Positions 1-7,565 of a DNA stretch of 53,541 bases are shown piece by piece. Numbering within the stretch: the stretch's first letter is position 1; every line of letters begins with the position of its first letter. The stretch covers positions 1 through 53,541 of the forward strand of contig JAUWYP010000014.1 in assembly GCA_030615765.1 (NCBI GenBank), given 5' to 3'. The notes beneath the pieces are model-generated. The model ran no database searches. It was given only the letters and a program-made list of their open reading frames with translations, and was not told the origin of the DNA. The position numbers were made by a program, and so were the translations under genes. Origin of the DNA: Dehalococcoidia bacterium. Lineage in GTDB: Bacteria; Chloroflexota; Dehalococcoidia; SM23-28-2.

Positions 1-61
1 CTTCGTCATCGAGGCGATGAAGGAGGCGGCCGACGCGCTGGGCCTGCGCGGAACAGGCTAG
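1..61 (+). CDS. C-terminal tail of an unidentified protein (partial, 5' end outside the window)
   Basis: An open frame runs from base 2 to a TAG at 59-61 and gives the last 19 residues, FVIEAMKEAADALGLRGTG. The codon composition matches the neighbouring genes, and a good hairpin terminator follows 18 bases later, which supports this being a real gene end. The visible tail is amphipathic and alanine-rich, and it is too short to assign to a family. The next gene is on the opposite strand and converges with it. Confidence 0.5.
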   Translation, partial: FVIEAMKEAADALGLRGTG

Positions 62-79
62 CGACCTCTGGAATAAGGA

Positions 80-104
80 AGGCCGTGGCTTTTGGCCACG
101 GCCT
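80..104 (+). terminator. Intrinsic terminator after the partial gene
   Basis: A 10-bp perfect stem (aggccgtggc / gccacggcct) closes a 5-base loop and is followed by the pyrimidine-rich stretch ctacctttctct. It lies just after the stop at 61 and between convergent genes, so it may also stop transcripts coming from the minus strand. Confidence 0.7.
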
Positions 105-126
105 CTACCTTTCTCTACGGTGTTGA

Positions 127-165
127 CGGCTCGGTTGCCGCTTCACCCCGCGCTCGACCGAGCCG
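127..165 (-). terminator. Hairpin after the DsbA-like gene
   Basis: Arms CGGCTCGGT and ACCGAGCCG form a perfect 9-bp stem around a 21-base loop, starting about 11 bases after the minus-strand stop at 177. There is no clear U-tract, so this is a probable 3'-end hairpin rather than a textbook intrinsic terminator. Confidence 0.45.
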
Positions 166-176
166 CGTCAATGTCA

Positions 177-1070
177 TCAGCCGCCGGCGCCGCTGGGAGC
201 GACCGGGATTGCTGAGCCCTCCTCGGTCCCGGCCAGAGCCGCGTCGATAATGCTCTTGAACCCCGGCTCCATCGCACCGGTAGCGCCCTGATAGTCCTCA
301 AAGGGGATGGCGCCTGACACCAGTTGACCGTTGACGAAGAAGGCGGGAGTGCCTCCCACCCCGTAGGTCTGACCGTCCTGGAGGTCCTTCTGCACCTCCG
401 AGATATGCTTGCCGGAGTCCAGGCAGTCATCGAAGGTAGCCGTGTCCAGGCCCAGGTCGGCGGCCTCGCTCTTGAAGGCGCTCAGCACGCCCGTCAGGCC
501 TTCCGACTGCAAGGTCTGATTGAAGGAGTTCTGCTTTGCGAATAGCACATCGTGGTACTCCCAGTACTTGCCCTGATCGTCGGCGCACTCGGACGCCTCG
601 GCCGCCTTCTGAGCCCACTGGTGAAAGCCGAGGGGGAAATCCCGAAAGACGTGCTTGACCTTGCCCTCGTACGTCTCCAGAATTTGGTCCAGCGTTTCAT
701 CACGGAAACGCTTGCAGAATGGTCATTGGTAGTCGCTGAACTCGACGATGGTGACCGCCGCGTCTTCGGGCCCGGTGAACGGGTCATCGTCGACGCTGAC
801 CTCCACCACCGCTGGCGTAGGCGTAGGCTGCACCGTCGGGCTGACCTGGGCGACCGCCGGCGCGCCACCCTCCCCGTTCTCATCCACGAAGGGATGCAAA
901 AAGAGAGCGACCACCGCCAAAACCAGGGCCACCAGCGCCACGATATTGGCTGACACGATCCAGCCGATGCGAGAGCTTGAGCCCCCTCCTCCTGGCTCCG
1001 GGAAAGGCCCGGCCTGTCCCCCTTCGGGTTGACCGCCTTTCCGGCCCCGCCCCCTACTTCCTTCGCTCAT
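177..1070 (-). CDS. Membrane-anchored DsbA-like thiol oxidoreductase, probable selenoprotein (U-P-F-C active site)
   Basis: ATG at 1070 has the ribosome site aagggagg upstream. The frame stays open to a final UGA at 177-179, with a second in-frame UGA two codons on, except for one UGA at codon 116 (723-725). Read through that codon, the product is 297 residues. It has a Gly/Pro-rich cytoplasmic N-terminus, one membrane helix at about 37-58, a Pro/Thr linker, then a DsbA/thioredoxin fold starting VTIVEFSDYQ-U-PFCKRF. The fold continues with WAQKAAEAS and ends with the cis-proline loop GTPAFFVNG (Pro242). Family members have Cys at the UGA position, and the second active-site Cys (119) is kept. 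Both sides of the UGA are in the same frame and both are clearly DsbA-like. A SECIS-like hairpin follows the UGA (separate entry). The protein should act outside the membrane in disulfide formation, reduction or isomerisation. Readthrough by Sec insertion is inferred; the alternatives are a sequencing error or a nonsense mutation. Confidence 0.85.
691..712 (-). promoter_or_regulatory. Candidate bacterial SECIS hairpin
   Basis: On the minus-strand mRNA, AGCGUUUC and GAAACGCU pair perfectly over 8 bp around the 6-base apical loop CGUGAU. The stem begins 11 bases after the in-frame UGA and the loop begins 19 bases after it. Known bacterial SECIS elements lie inside the coding sequence just downstream of UGA, with a G in the first two loop positions; here G is the second loop base and is followed by U, as in E. 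coli fdhF. The match was found by eye; no folding energy was computed. Confidence 0.75.
723..725 (-). other. In-frame UGA codon, predicted selenocysteine 116
   Basis: The plus-strand bases tca read as UGA on the coding strand, between the codons for Gln115 and Pro117. The site is the N-terminal redox residue of the CxxC motif, the chemically expected place for Sec. The same gene also ends on UGA (177-179), where no hairpin of this geometry was seen immediately downstream. Confidence 0.75.
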
Positions 1071-1168
1071 GTTGGCCTCCCTTCCTGCTGTTCGAAAGCA
1101 ACGCGGCTAGGGCCGCCTCGAGCACTGTCCGCTAGCCGCTGTTACAGTCGTTCGTTTGTCAGCCTAGC

Positions 1169-2035
1169 CTAGCTCCAAACCCCCATTCGCTCGGCCATTC
1201 GCTCCAGGCGGGCGATCCTCTCATCGACCGGCGGGTGAGTGCTGAAGAGGTTGCCCATGAAATCGCTCCGCAGCGGACTGACGGTGTACATGTGGGCCGT
1301 CGACTCACTCACCTTCGTCGGCCTCATCTGGGCCCCCATCTGCAATTTCTTCAGGGCGCTGGCCAGGGCCAGAGGCCGCCCGGAGATGCGAGCGCCCGCC
1401 TCGTCGGCGCCGTACTCCCGCTGGCGCGAGATCGCCGAGCGGATGATCATGGCGCCGATCGGTGCCAGGATGGCGATCGCTATTATCGCCGCCACGCCGA
1501 GCAGGGCGCCGTATCCACGCAATCTGTTGAAGCCACCGAAGAAGAGGCTCCAGCGAGCGATGAATGCTATGAACATGATGGCGCTGGCGACGGTAGCCAC
1601 GATGGCGCTGATCAGGATGTCGCGGTTCTTGATGTGCCCCATCTCGTGGGCCAGCACGGCCTTAAGCTCATCTTCGTTCAGTATGCGCGTGATGCCCGTA
1701 GTCACCGCCACCGCCGAGTGCTTGGGGTTGCGGCCGGTGGCAAAGGCGTTGGGAGCATCGTTCTGAACGACGTACACCTTGGGCTTTGGCAGGCCGGCCA
1801 TGCCGGCCACGTCCTCCACCATGCGATGCAGACGCGGCTCCTGCTCCGGCGTCACCTGATGGGCGCCGGCCATACGCAGGGCCAGCTTGTCGGAGAACCA
1901 GTAGGTCCCAAGGTTCATCACCAGGGCAAACCCGAACGCAACGATGAGACCGGTCACACCGCCAAAGAGATAGCCCAGCCCCAGGAACAGGGCGCACAGC
2001 AGCCCCAGAAGGAGAACCGTCTTCGCGTGATTCAC
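1169..2035 (-). CDS. htpX: HtpX-family M48 membrane zinc metalloprotease
   Basis: A 288-residue protein of normal family length. Membrane helices lie at about 6-24 and 27-45, with two more between about 140 and 200. The zinc site is HEMGH at 130-134, and the third ligand is Glu207 in SRQREYGADEAG. HtpX proteases degrade misfolded membrane proteins at the cytoplasmic face during envelope stress. ATG at 2035 is preceded by ccggaggtgag, a strong ribosome site. It is the first gene after a TATAAT box, so it probably has its own promoter, and it lies upstream of the DsbA-like gene, giving an envelope-protein-quality neighbourhood. Confidence 0.95.
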   Translation of the reverse strand: MNHAKTVLLLGLLCALFLGLGYLFGGVTGLIVAFGFALVMNLGTYWFSDKLALRMAGAHQVTPEQEPRLHRMVEDVAGMAGLPKPKVYVVQNDAPNAFATGRNPKHSAVAVTTGITRILNEDELKAVLAHEMGHIKNRDILISAIVATVASAIMFIAFIARWSLFFGGFNRLRGYGALLGVAAIIAIAILAPIGAMIIRSAISRQREYGADEAGARISGRPLALASALKKLQMGAQMRPTKVSESTAHMYTVSPLRSDFMGNLFSTHPPVDERIARLERMAERMGVWS

Positions 2036-2072
2036 TGCTCACCTCCGGCAGCTTTCGGCTTTCTATCAAGAT

Positions 2073-2078
2073 ATTATA
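2073..2078 (-). promoter_or_regulatory. -10 box for htpX
   Basis: A perfect TATAAT on the minus strand, about 38 bases before the htpX ATG and after the stop of the preceding hydrolase gene. No convincing -35 hexamer is visible 16-18 bases upstream. Confidence 0.5.
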
Positions 2079-2109
2079 CCCCATCCGCTAACCTGCCACA
2101 CGACACACC

Positions 2110-3048
2110 TCAAGTCGAGGCCCCGGACAGGAAAGCCAGGATGGCCTCGTTGGCCTCCTCCGCCCGCTCCTCCAGCACCATGTGGCGCGCCCTGCCGATG
2201 ACCTGCAGACGAGCGTCGGGCAGCTCATCCGCCAGCCGGCGAGCCACACGGAGGTTAGTCCACCGATCGCCCTCGCCCCAAAGGAGGAGCACCGGCTGGC
2301 CCACCCGTGAGAGATCGACAGGCTCGTCGCGGGCAGCATCGCTCAGAAGGCTGGCGATGGCATTGGTCGAACCGCGAATGCACGCGGAGCGGCGGAACTC
2401 CTCCAGCATCTCCGGGCTGAGGAAAGCGGGATCGTAGAAGCCCTGCTGCAGGACTCTCTCTCGCAGCCCTGGCTGGTGCAAGACCAGGGCCGTCCCCAGG
2501 CGAAGCAAAGAGGGCAGCGGCCGGCTGGCAGCCAGCCGCGGCACCATCCCGTTTGGGGGAGCGCTGCCCACCAGTATCAGCCTGTCCACCTTCTCAGGGC
2601 AGGTCACCGCCAGGCGCAGGGCGATGGCCCCGCCCATCGAGTGACCCAGGACAGCCGCCCGCGAGATGCCCAGACGGTCCATAAGCTCGCCTACCAGCCG
2701 AGCCTGGGCCGCCAGCGAGTAGTCGCCAGTGGCCGGTCGCTCCGAGTAGCCGAAGCCTTTCAGATCGAGGGCCACCACCCGCAGACGCTCCGCGAGGACC
2801 GGGATGTTGTAGCGGAAGTTGTATATGCGGCCCCCCAGGCCGTGTATGAGGACAAGGGGCGGGCCCTTCCCCTCGTCCACATAGTGAATGGCCACGTCCC
2901 CCAGGCGAATTGTGTCACCGGGCTTAGGGACATCCGCCAGGTCCAGGTTCTCGCAGCGCCTAACCAGCCAGCGGGCGTAGGCGCAAAGGGCAATCAGGGC
3001 ACCCGCCGTCAGACCGCCCAGCAGCAGAAGAAGCCTTCGCCCGACCAT
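2110..3048 (-). CDS. Membrane-anchored alpha/beta hydrolase
   Basis: About 312 residues. An N-terminal membrane segment (LLLLLGGLTAGALIALCAY) is followed by an alpha/beta-hydrolase fold: the oxyanion-hole motif VLIHGLGG, the nucleophile elbow GHSMGG, an acidic residue in LLWGEGDRW, and the catalytic His in GRARHMVLEE. The Ser-Asp-His triad is therefore complete. An upstream in-frame GTG at 3063 exists, but the ribosome site ggaggaggga sits between it and the ATG at 3048, so 3048 is chosen. Substrate is unknown; sequence of this type covers esterases, haloperoxidase-like proteins and C-C hydrolases. The active site should lie on the outer face if the anchor is an N-in signal anchor. Confidence 0.85.
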   Translation of the reverse strand: MVGRRLLLLLGGLTAGALIALCAYARWLVRRCENLDLADVPKPGDTIRLGDVAIHYVDEGKGPPLVLIHGLGGRIYNFRYNIPVLAERLRVVALDLKGFGYSERPATGDYSLAAQARLVGELMDRLGISRAAVLGHSMGGAIALRLAVTCPEKVDRLILVGSAPPNGMVPRLAASRPLPSLLRLGTALVLHQPGLRERVLQQGFYDPAFLSPEMLEEFRRSACIRGSTNAIASLLSDAARDEPVDLSRVGQPVLLLWGEGDRWTNLRVARRLADELPDARLQVIGRARHMVLEERAEEANEAILAFLSGAST

Positions 3049-3068
3049 GGATCCCTCCTCCACGTGAT

Positions 3069-3965
3069 CTAAGGTTGGTGCTCCGAGCTCTCCCCTGGAA
3101 CGCGAGCGATGTCCAGCAGCCGTTTCACCTCGCTCAAGCCTCGAGCGATGCGCGGCCCGTACCAGGTGAGCATCCTGCCATCGATAAGGAAGATATGTCC
3201 ATTCTTGACGGCCGTCACCTCAGCAAAGGCCTTAAAGTCGACCTTGTGCCGCTTGGTGAAACGATAGGGTTCGCTAGACAGAAGGACCACTTCAGGATCC
3301 AGAGCCGCCATCTCCGCCAGTTCCACCGGGGGGTAACGCTCCTGTCGCTCGCCGAAGACGTTGCGGCCGCCGCAGACGCTGATGACGTCGTCCATGTAGG
3401 TGCCGCGGCTGCAGGTCTGGTAGGGATTGCGCCAGATGGGGCAGAAGACCCGCACCCGCTCGCGGCCGGCACCGGCGGCCTGCACGAAGGCTAGAGCCTC
3501 CTTGGCCCCCTGGATGATCGGCCGGGCGGCCGCGGTGGTGCCGGTGATGGCTGCTAACTCGCGCAGGAGGCCGATCGCGCTCTCAACACTGGTGACCAGA
3601 GTGACAAAGACCGGACAGCCGTGGTCGATCAGTTGGGCCACGTCCTCAGGGCTATTCTCCTCGGCGCCGGCGAGCACCAAGTCAGGCTCAAGGGCCTCGA
3701 TCTTTGCTACATCCAGCGCTTTAGTGCCACCCACCTTCGTCTTGCCGGCCACCCCCCGGCGGGGCTCCACGCAGAAGCGGGTCACCCCCACGATCTCCTG
3801 TTCCAGGCCAAAGGCGAACAGGGCCTCGGTGAGGCTGGGCACCAGGCTGACAATGCGCTCCGGCCGCTGCCTAACCGTCAGCAATCGCCCCCAGGCGTCC
3901 GCCAGGGTCAGCGGCGGCCCTCCTGGTCGAACGCCACCAGCGCGGCGGCCTGCGACTTCTTCCAC
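3069..3965 (-). CDS. Helical-backbone metal receptor (TroA/BtuF-like substrate-binding protein)
   Basis: About 298 residues from GTG at 3965, which is preceded by agggagg; an earlier in-frame GTG at 3995 lacks a site. The sequence shows RPERIVSLVPSLTEALFAFGL at the start of the first lobe (seen as shorter motifs RIVSLVPS and TEALFA), then EALEPDLVLAG, and GRMLTWYGPRIARGLSEV in the second lobe. These are characteristic of BtuF/FecB-like binding proteins for corrinoids or siderophores. No signal peptide or lipobox is visible, which is unusual for a transporter subunit, and no permease or ATPase is adjacent. It may be a cytosolic corrinoid-binding homologue. Confidence 0.75.
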   Translation of the reverse strand: MEEVAGRRAGGVRPGGPPLTLADAWGRLLTVRQRPERIVSLVPSLTEALFAFGLEQEIVGVTRFCVEPRRGVAGKTKVGGTKALDVAKIEALEPDLVLAGAEENSPEDVAQLIDHGCPVFVTLVTSVESAIGLLRELAAITGTTAAARPIIQGAKEALAFVQAAGAGRERVRVFCPIWRNPYQTCSRGTYMDDVISVCGGRNVFGERQERYPPVELAEMAALDPEVVLLSSEPYRFTKRHKVDFKAFAEVTAVKNGHIFLIDGRMLTWYGPRIARGLSEVKRLLDIARVPGESSEHQP

Positions 3966-4076
3966 AAGCCCCTCCCTACGGAGAACGAGCCCCACACATA
4001 TGCTCGCTGCTTGACTCCACTAACTCAACGCGTCCCTGTCCGAGCCCAGGCCTGGGACAGCGGTCCGGGCCACTAG

Positions 4077-5180
4077 CTACCCCAGCGTGACCTCCGTTTC
4101 TTGCAGGTCGCCGTCACGATAGTACTCAATGGTCACCGTGTCGCCGGCTCGGTATTCAGTGAGCACCTTCAACAGATCACCGCTATTCTTGATATCCTCA
4201 CCGGCGGCCCGAACGATGATGTCGCTAGCCTTAAGGTCAGCGCGGTCCGCGGGAGAACTTTCCTGCACAGAACCGATTCCCACACCGCTCTCGACCGGCA
4301 GGCCGAACTCTTCGGCAATGCCGGGGGTTATGTTAATCAGATTTATCCCCAGATAACCGCGTTCCACCCGCCCCTTTTCAATAAGCTCCCCCACTATGGG
4401 CTTGACCGTATCGATGGAAATGGCGAAGCCGATCCCCTCAGCAGTGCCGCGAATGACCTGGGTGGTGATGCCGATCACCTCCCCGTACGTGTTCACCAGG
4501 GGCCCGCCGCTGTTACCGGGGTTGATGGGAGCATCGGTCTGGATGGCCCCGGGGATCATGTAGGGATCCTCCTGAATCAAGCGCTCCTTAGCGCTCACCA
4601 CCCCACGGGTGACTGTTGGGCCGCCGGGCAGGTCCAGGGCGTGGCCAATGGCCACCACATCATCTCCCACCTGAAGCTGGGCGGTATCCCCCAACTTGGC
4701 TGGCACCAGATTGTCAGCATCGATCTTCAGAGCCGCCAGGTCGGTGGCGCGATCCCCTCCCACCAGGCTCGCCTGAAACTGCCGACCGTCGCTCAGGGTC
4801 ACCGTTATCCTTTGAGCAGGACGCTCACCGTCGATAAACACCACGTGGTTGTTGGTAACGATGTGCCCCTCGTCATCGATGATGAACCCTGTGCCAACTC
4901 CTTCGGTGGGGATCGGCTGGCCGAAGACACTGAAGGTTGTCCCCTCGATGAGGATATGCACCACCGACGGCCGTAGCAGGCGGACGATCTCGGCCGTCGC
5001 CAGAGGGGTTCGCTCACCGCTGGGGGTAATAGACGCCCCGGGGCTAGCCGTCGGGGAGGCGACCACAGTGGCGGTCGGGGAGACGGTTTGCGTAGGCTCA
5101 GCGGCCTCGCCCCCGCAGGCCACAGCCACAACGGCAACGACAACGAAAATAGCAGGCAATATCGCGGGCAGTCGCATCAA
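4077..5180 (-). CDS. HtrA/DegP-type serine protease, lipoprotein with PDZ domain
   Basis: 367 residues. The signal sequence ends in a lipobox (VVAVAC), so the mature protein is probably lipid-anchored, followed by a Thr/Pro/Ser linker. The trypsin-like domain has His in VTNNHVV, Asp in RATDLAAL and Ser in NPGNSGGPL, so the triad is intact. A single C-terminal PDZ domain begins near RGYLGINL. HtrA proteases degrade or refold damaged extracytoplasmic proteins. Start is TTG at 5180 or the adjacent ATG at 5177; the ribosome site ggcaggagga lies slightly far from both. A second HtrA-type gene lies at 41262-42419. Confidence 0.93.
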   Translation of the reverse strand: MMRLPAILPAIFVVVAVVAVACGGEAAEPTQTVSPTATVVASPTASPGASITPSGERTPLATAEIVRLLRPSVVHILIEGTTFSVFGQPIPTEGVGTGFIIDDEGHIVTNNHVVFIDGERPAQRITVTLSDGRQFQASLVGGDRATDLAALKIDADNLVPAKLGDTAQLQVGDDVVAIGHALDLPGGPTVTRGVVSAKERLIQEDPYMIPGAIQTDAPINPGNSGGPLVNTYGEVIGITTQVIRGTAEGIGFAISIDTVKPIVGELIEKGRVERGYLGINLINITPGIAEEFGLPVESGVGIGSVQESSPADRADLKASDIIVRAAGEDIKNSGDLLKVLTEYRAGDTVTIEYYRDGDLQETEVTLG

Positions 5181-5337
5181 AACGTACTTCTCCTCCTGCC
5201 AAGAAAGGTTACTATGACCAGAGACAGACTTCCATCTTTTCTAACGTCGACGGCAGCAAGAAGGCTTCGTTCCAATACAACATCAAGCCTACCGGCAGTC
5301 CATCCCCCTCGCTCGCGTCTCCAAGTCTCGACCCGTC

Positions 5338-5366
5338 TTGACAAGGCTGCTGGCTCTGTGTAGTGT
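5338..5366 (+). promoter_or_regulatory. Promoter of the fur/zur-znuACB operon
   Basis: TTGACA at 5338-5343, a 17-base spacer and TAGTGT at 5361-5366. The transcription start would fall near 5373, about 23 bases before the ATG of the regulator gene and inside the palindrome at 5367-5385. Confidence 0.65.
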
Positions 5367-5385
5367 ATTGATACCAAGTCTCAAT
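5367..5385 (+). promoter_or_regulatory. Candidate Fur/Zur operator
   Basis: ATTGATACCAAGTCTCAAT is an imperfect 19-base dyad (14 of 19 positions symmetric, arms ATTGA/TCAAT). It overlaps the predicted start of transcription and the -10 edge. A Fur-family repressor encoded immediately downstream would block its own operon from here; this assignment is inference from position and symmetry. Confidence 0.5.
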
Positions 5386-5395
5386 TAGGGGCACC

Positions 5396-5818
5396 ATGTA
5401 CAACCTGGAATCAATAGTGCGGCGGCTTGAGGAGCAAAGACATCGCATCACTCCACCGCGTCTGGCGGTGGCGAGAGCGGTGCTCGATCGTAGCGGCCAT
5501 TTCAGCGTGGACGACATCCTGAACCAGGTGCCAGAGGTAGGGCGAGCCACCGTCTTCCGCACTACGAAGCTCTTGTCGGAGATGGGCATCCTTTGTCGCG
5601 TCCTCCTGGAGGATGGCAGCCTTCGCTATCGACTCAGCCACCGCCAGGACCACCATCATCACCTTGTATGCGTCTCCTGCACCAGTGTTCAAGAGCTGGA
5701 CGCCTGTATCGACCCCGAAGTGCTCGACGACCTGGCGCGCAGCACCGGCTACCAGATCGAGGGCCACTGGCTAGAGTTCTACGGTCGTTGTGACACCTGC
5801 CGCAGCAGTGAGGCCTAG
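5396..5818 (+). CDS. Fur-family metalloregulator, probably a zinc sensor (Zur)
   Basis: 140 residues, normal for the family. The N-terminal winged helix (RITPPRLAVARAVL, then GRATVFRTTKLLSEMG as the recognition region) is followed by a dimerisation domain. Metal-binding residues are visible in HHHHLVCVSC and in the C-terminal CDTC pair, which would form a structural Cys4 zinc site. ATG at 5396 follows taggggcacc. The znuA-like gene begins 20 bases after its stop, so it leads a four-gene metal-uptake operon, which favours Zur over Fur or PerR. Mn sensing cannot be excluded. Confidence 0.88.
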   Translation: MYNLESIVRRLEEQRHRITPPRLAVARAVLDRSGHFSVDDILNQVPEVGRATVFRTTKLLSEMGILCRVLLEDGSLRYRLSHRQDHHHHLVCVSCTSVQELDACIDPEVLDDLARSTGYQIEGHWLEFYGRCDTCRSSEA

Positions 5819-5838
5819 AAGCATTTGCTTGACGAACC

Positions 5839-6759
5839 ATGAGGCCGAGTACTAGTAGCCAATCTCTCTGGCTGTTCGCCATCTCTCTTGCGGCGATAGC
5901 TCTTCCGGCCAGCCTACTCCTCATCGCCTGCCAGGAGGAGGAAGTGGAGGAGGGGGAGACAGCCAGGGTGAAGGTGGTCGCCAGCCTGGATCTCTTCGCC
6001 GACTTTGCGCGCCAGGTGGGCGGCGACAGGTTGAACGTGTCCAACCTCATCCCCGCGGGCGCCGACCCGCACACCTACGAGCCGGTCCCCAGTCGGGTGG
6101 CCAAGCTAACCAAGGCCGACCTGGTCATCGTCAACGGGCTGCGACTGGAGGCGGCCCTGGAGGACGTTATCGAGGAGAACACGCCCTCTTCTACACCGAT
6201 CGTTGAGCTGTCTGAAGGACTGCCCGCCATCAGCAGCGATGACCACGACGGCAACCCTCACCTCTGGCTGGACGTGCAGAACGCCATCGCCTACGTGGAG
6301 CGCATTCGCGACGCCCTAGTGGAGATCGACCCCGCTGGCGCCGAGACCTACCGCGCCAACGCCGACAGCTACCTGGCAGAGCTGCGAACGCTGGACGCGG
6401 AGGTGGCAACAGCCATCGACTCCATCCCCTCCGATAGGCGGAAGCTAGTGACCTTCCACGATGCCTTCTCTTACCTAGCCCAGCGCTACGGCTTGCAGGT
6501 GGTAGACGTCGTGGTGGCCAGCCCCGGCAAGGAGCCCAGCGCCAAGGACGTTGCCAACCTGGTGGACGCCATCGCTGCGGAGGAGGTGCCCGCCGTATTC
6601 AAGGAGCCTCAGTTCAACGCCCGCATCCTGGAGCTCGCAGCCGACGATGCCGGTGTAGAGGTCTGCACCCTCTATAGCGGCACTCTGGACAAGAAGGTCA
6701 ATACGTACGTGAAGCTGATGCGCTTCAACGCCAGGGAACTGGCGCGCTGCCTGGGCTAG
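5839..6759 (+). CDS. znuA: Zinc/manganese ABC transporter substrate-binding lipoprotein
   Basis: 306 residues. The signal peptide ends at the lipobox LLIAC, with lipid Cys31. The cluster A-I (TroA-like) fold follows. Candidate metal ligands are His78 (DPHTYEP), His141 (NPHLWLD) and His207 (FHDAF), plus a C-terminal acidic residue. The His-rich loop typical of many ZnuA proteins is short here (only DDHDGNPH), so Zn versus Mn cannot be settled. It delivers metal to the permease and ATPase encoded next; the spacing to znuC is 5 bases. Confidence 0.9.
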   Translation: MRPSTSSQSLWLFAISLAAIALPASLLLIACQEEEVEEGETARVKVVASLDLFADFARQVGGDRLNVSNLIPAGADPHTYEPVPSRVAKLTKADLVIVNGLRLEAALEDVIEENTPSSTPIVELSEGLPAISSDDHDGNPHLWLDVQNAIAYVERIRDALVEIDPAGAETYRANADSYLAELRTLDAEVATAIDSIPSDRRKLVTFHDAFSYLAQRYGLQVVDVVVASPGKEPSAKDVANLVDAIAAEEVPAVFKEPQFNARILELAADDAGVEVCTLYSGTLDKKVNTYVKLMRFNARELARCLG

Positions 6760-6764
6760 AGATC

Positions 6765-7565
6765 ATGGCTAGAGCTGATACCGGCCAGCAAGACTCGAAG
6801 GATGGAGACTTCCGCCCGGCCATCGACGTGAGCGACGTCTGGGCGGGATATAACGGGCAGGCTGCCCTGGAGGGTGTCACCCTGGCCATCGAGGAGGGCT
6901 GTCTGGCCGGCCTGGTGGGACCCAACGGCTCCGGCAAGTCCACCCTCCTGCGGGTCATTCTCGGTCTCCACCAGCCCTGGCGAGGCAAGGTTCGCCTGTT
7001 CGGCCAGAAGATCGACGGCGCCCGCCGCCTTCTGGGCTACATGCCCCAGGTGGAACTTGTGGACTGGGACTTCCCGATCAGCGTCTTCGACGTGGTGATG
7101 ATGGGCCGCTACGGACGCCTGGGGCTTCTGCGGCGCCCCAACCGACAGGATCAGGAGATTGTTTGGCGCTGCCTGGAGCAGGTAGGTATGACCGACCTGG
7201 CCCAACGCCAGATTGGCGAGCTGTCGGCGGGGCAGCAGCGGCGTGTCCTCATCGCCCGCACCCTGGCCCAGGAGCCACGCATTCTCCTTCTGGACGAGCC
7301 CTTCACGGGCCTGGACGCCAGCGCCCAGCACGACCTTCTGGACCTGTTCAACGAGGTGCGAGCAGCAGGCAAGACCCTACTGGTGGCAACCCACGACCTT
7401 TCCTGCGTTGCCGCCGCCTTTGACCATGCTGCCTGCCTCAACCGCAAGATCATCGCCTTCGGCGAGCCGCGCGCCATCTTCACCGAGGAGGTCCTCAACG
7501 CCACCTTCCAGACCCATCTCCTTCTGGTGAATGTGGAGGGGAAGACCTATGTCAGCTATCAGTGA
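6765..7565 (+). CDS. znuC: Metal ABC transporter ATP-binding protein
   Basis: 266 residues. Walker A GPNGSGKST at about 52-60, the ABC signature LSAGQQRR, Walker B ILLLDEPF and the switch His in ATHDLS are all present, so it should be an active ATPase. Length and the downstream permease match the ZnuC/MntB group. Its last 17 bases overlap the start of the permease gene, which implies translational coupling. Confidence 0.93.
   Translation: MARADTGQQDSKDGDFRPAIDVSDVWAGYNGQAALEGVTLAIEEGCLAGLVGPNGSGKSTLLRVILGLHQPWRGKVRLFGQKIDGARRLLGYMPQVELVDWDFPISVFDVVMMGRYGRLGLLRRPNRQDQEIVWRCLEQVGMTDLAQRQIGELSAGQQRRVLIARTLAQEPRILLLDEPFTGLDASAQHDLLDLFNEVRAAGKTLLVATHDLSCVAAAFDHAACLNRKIIAFGEPRAIFTEEVLNATFQTHLLLVNVEGKTYVSYQ

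Noticed and set aside
177-725. The DsbA-like gene as a pseudogene or two separate genes
   Set aside because: Both parts share one frame, the only interruption is a UGA at the redox Cys, and a SECIS-like hairpin follows; a random nonsense mutation would rarely have all three.
1235-2437. A 400-codon plus-strand ORF
   Set aside because: Antisense to htpX and the hydrolase, which have clear motifs; the ORF has none.
3966-4076. Cobalamin riboswitch before the BtuF-like gene
   Set aside because: Only about 110 bases are available and no B12-box-like sequence is present; a CCCAGGCCTGGG palindrome there is probably a terminator for the upstream htrA gene.
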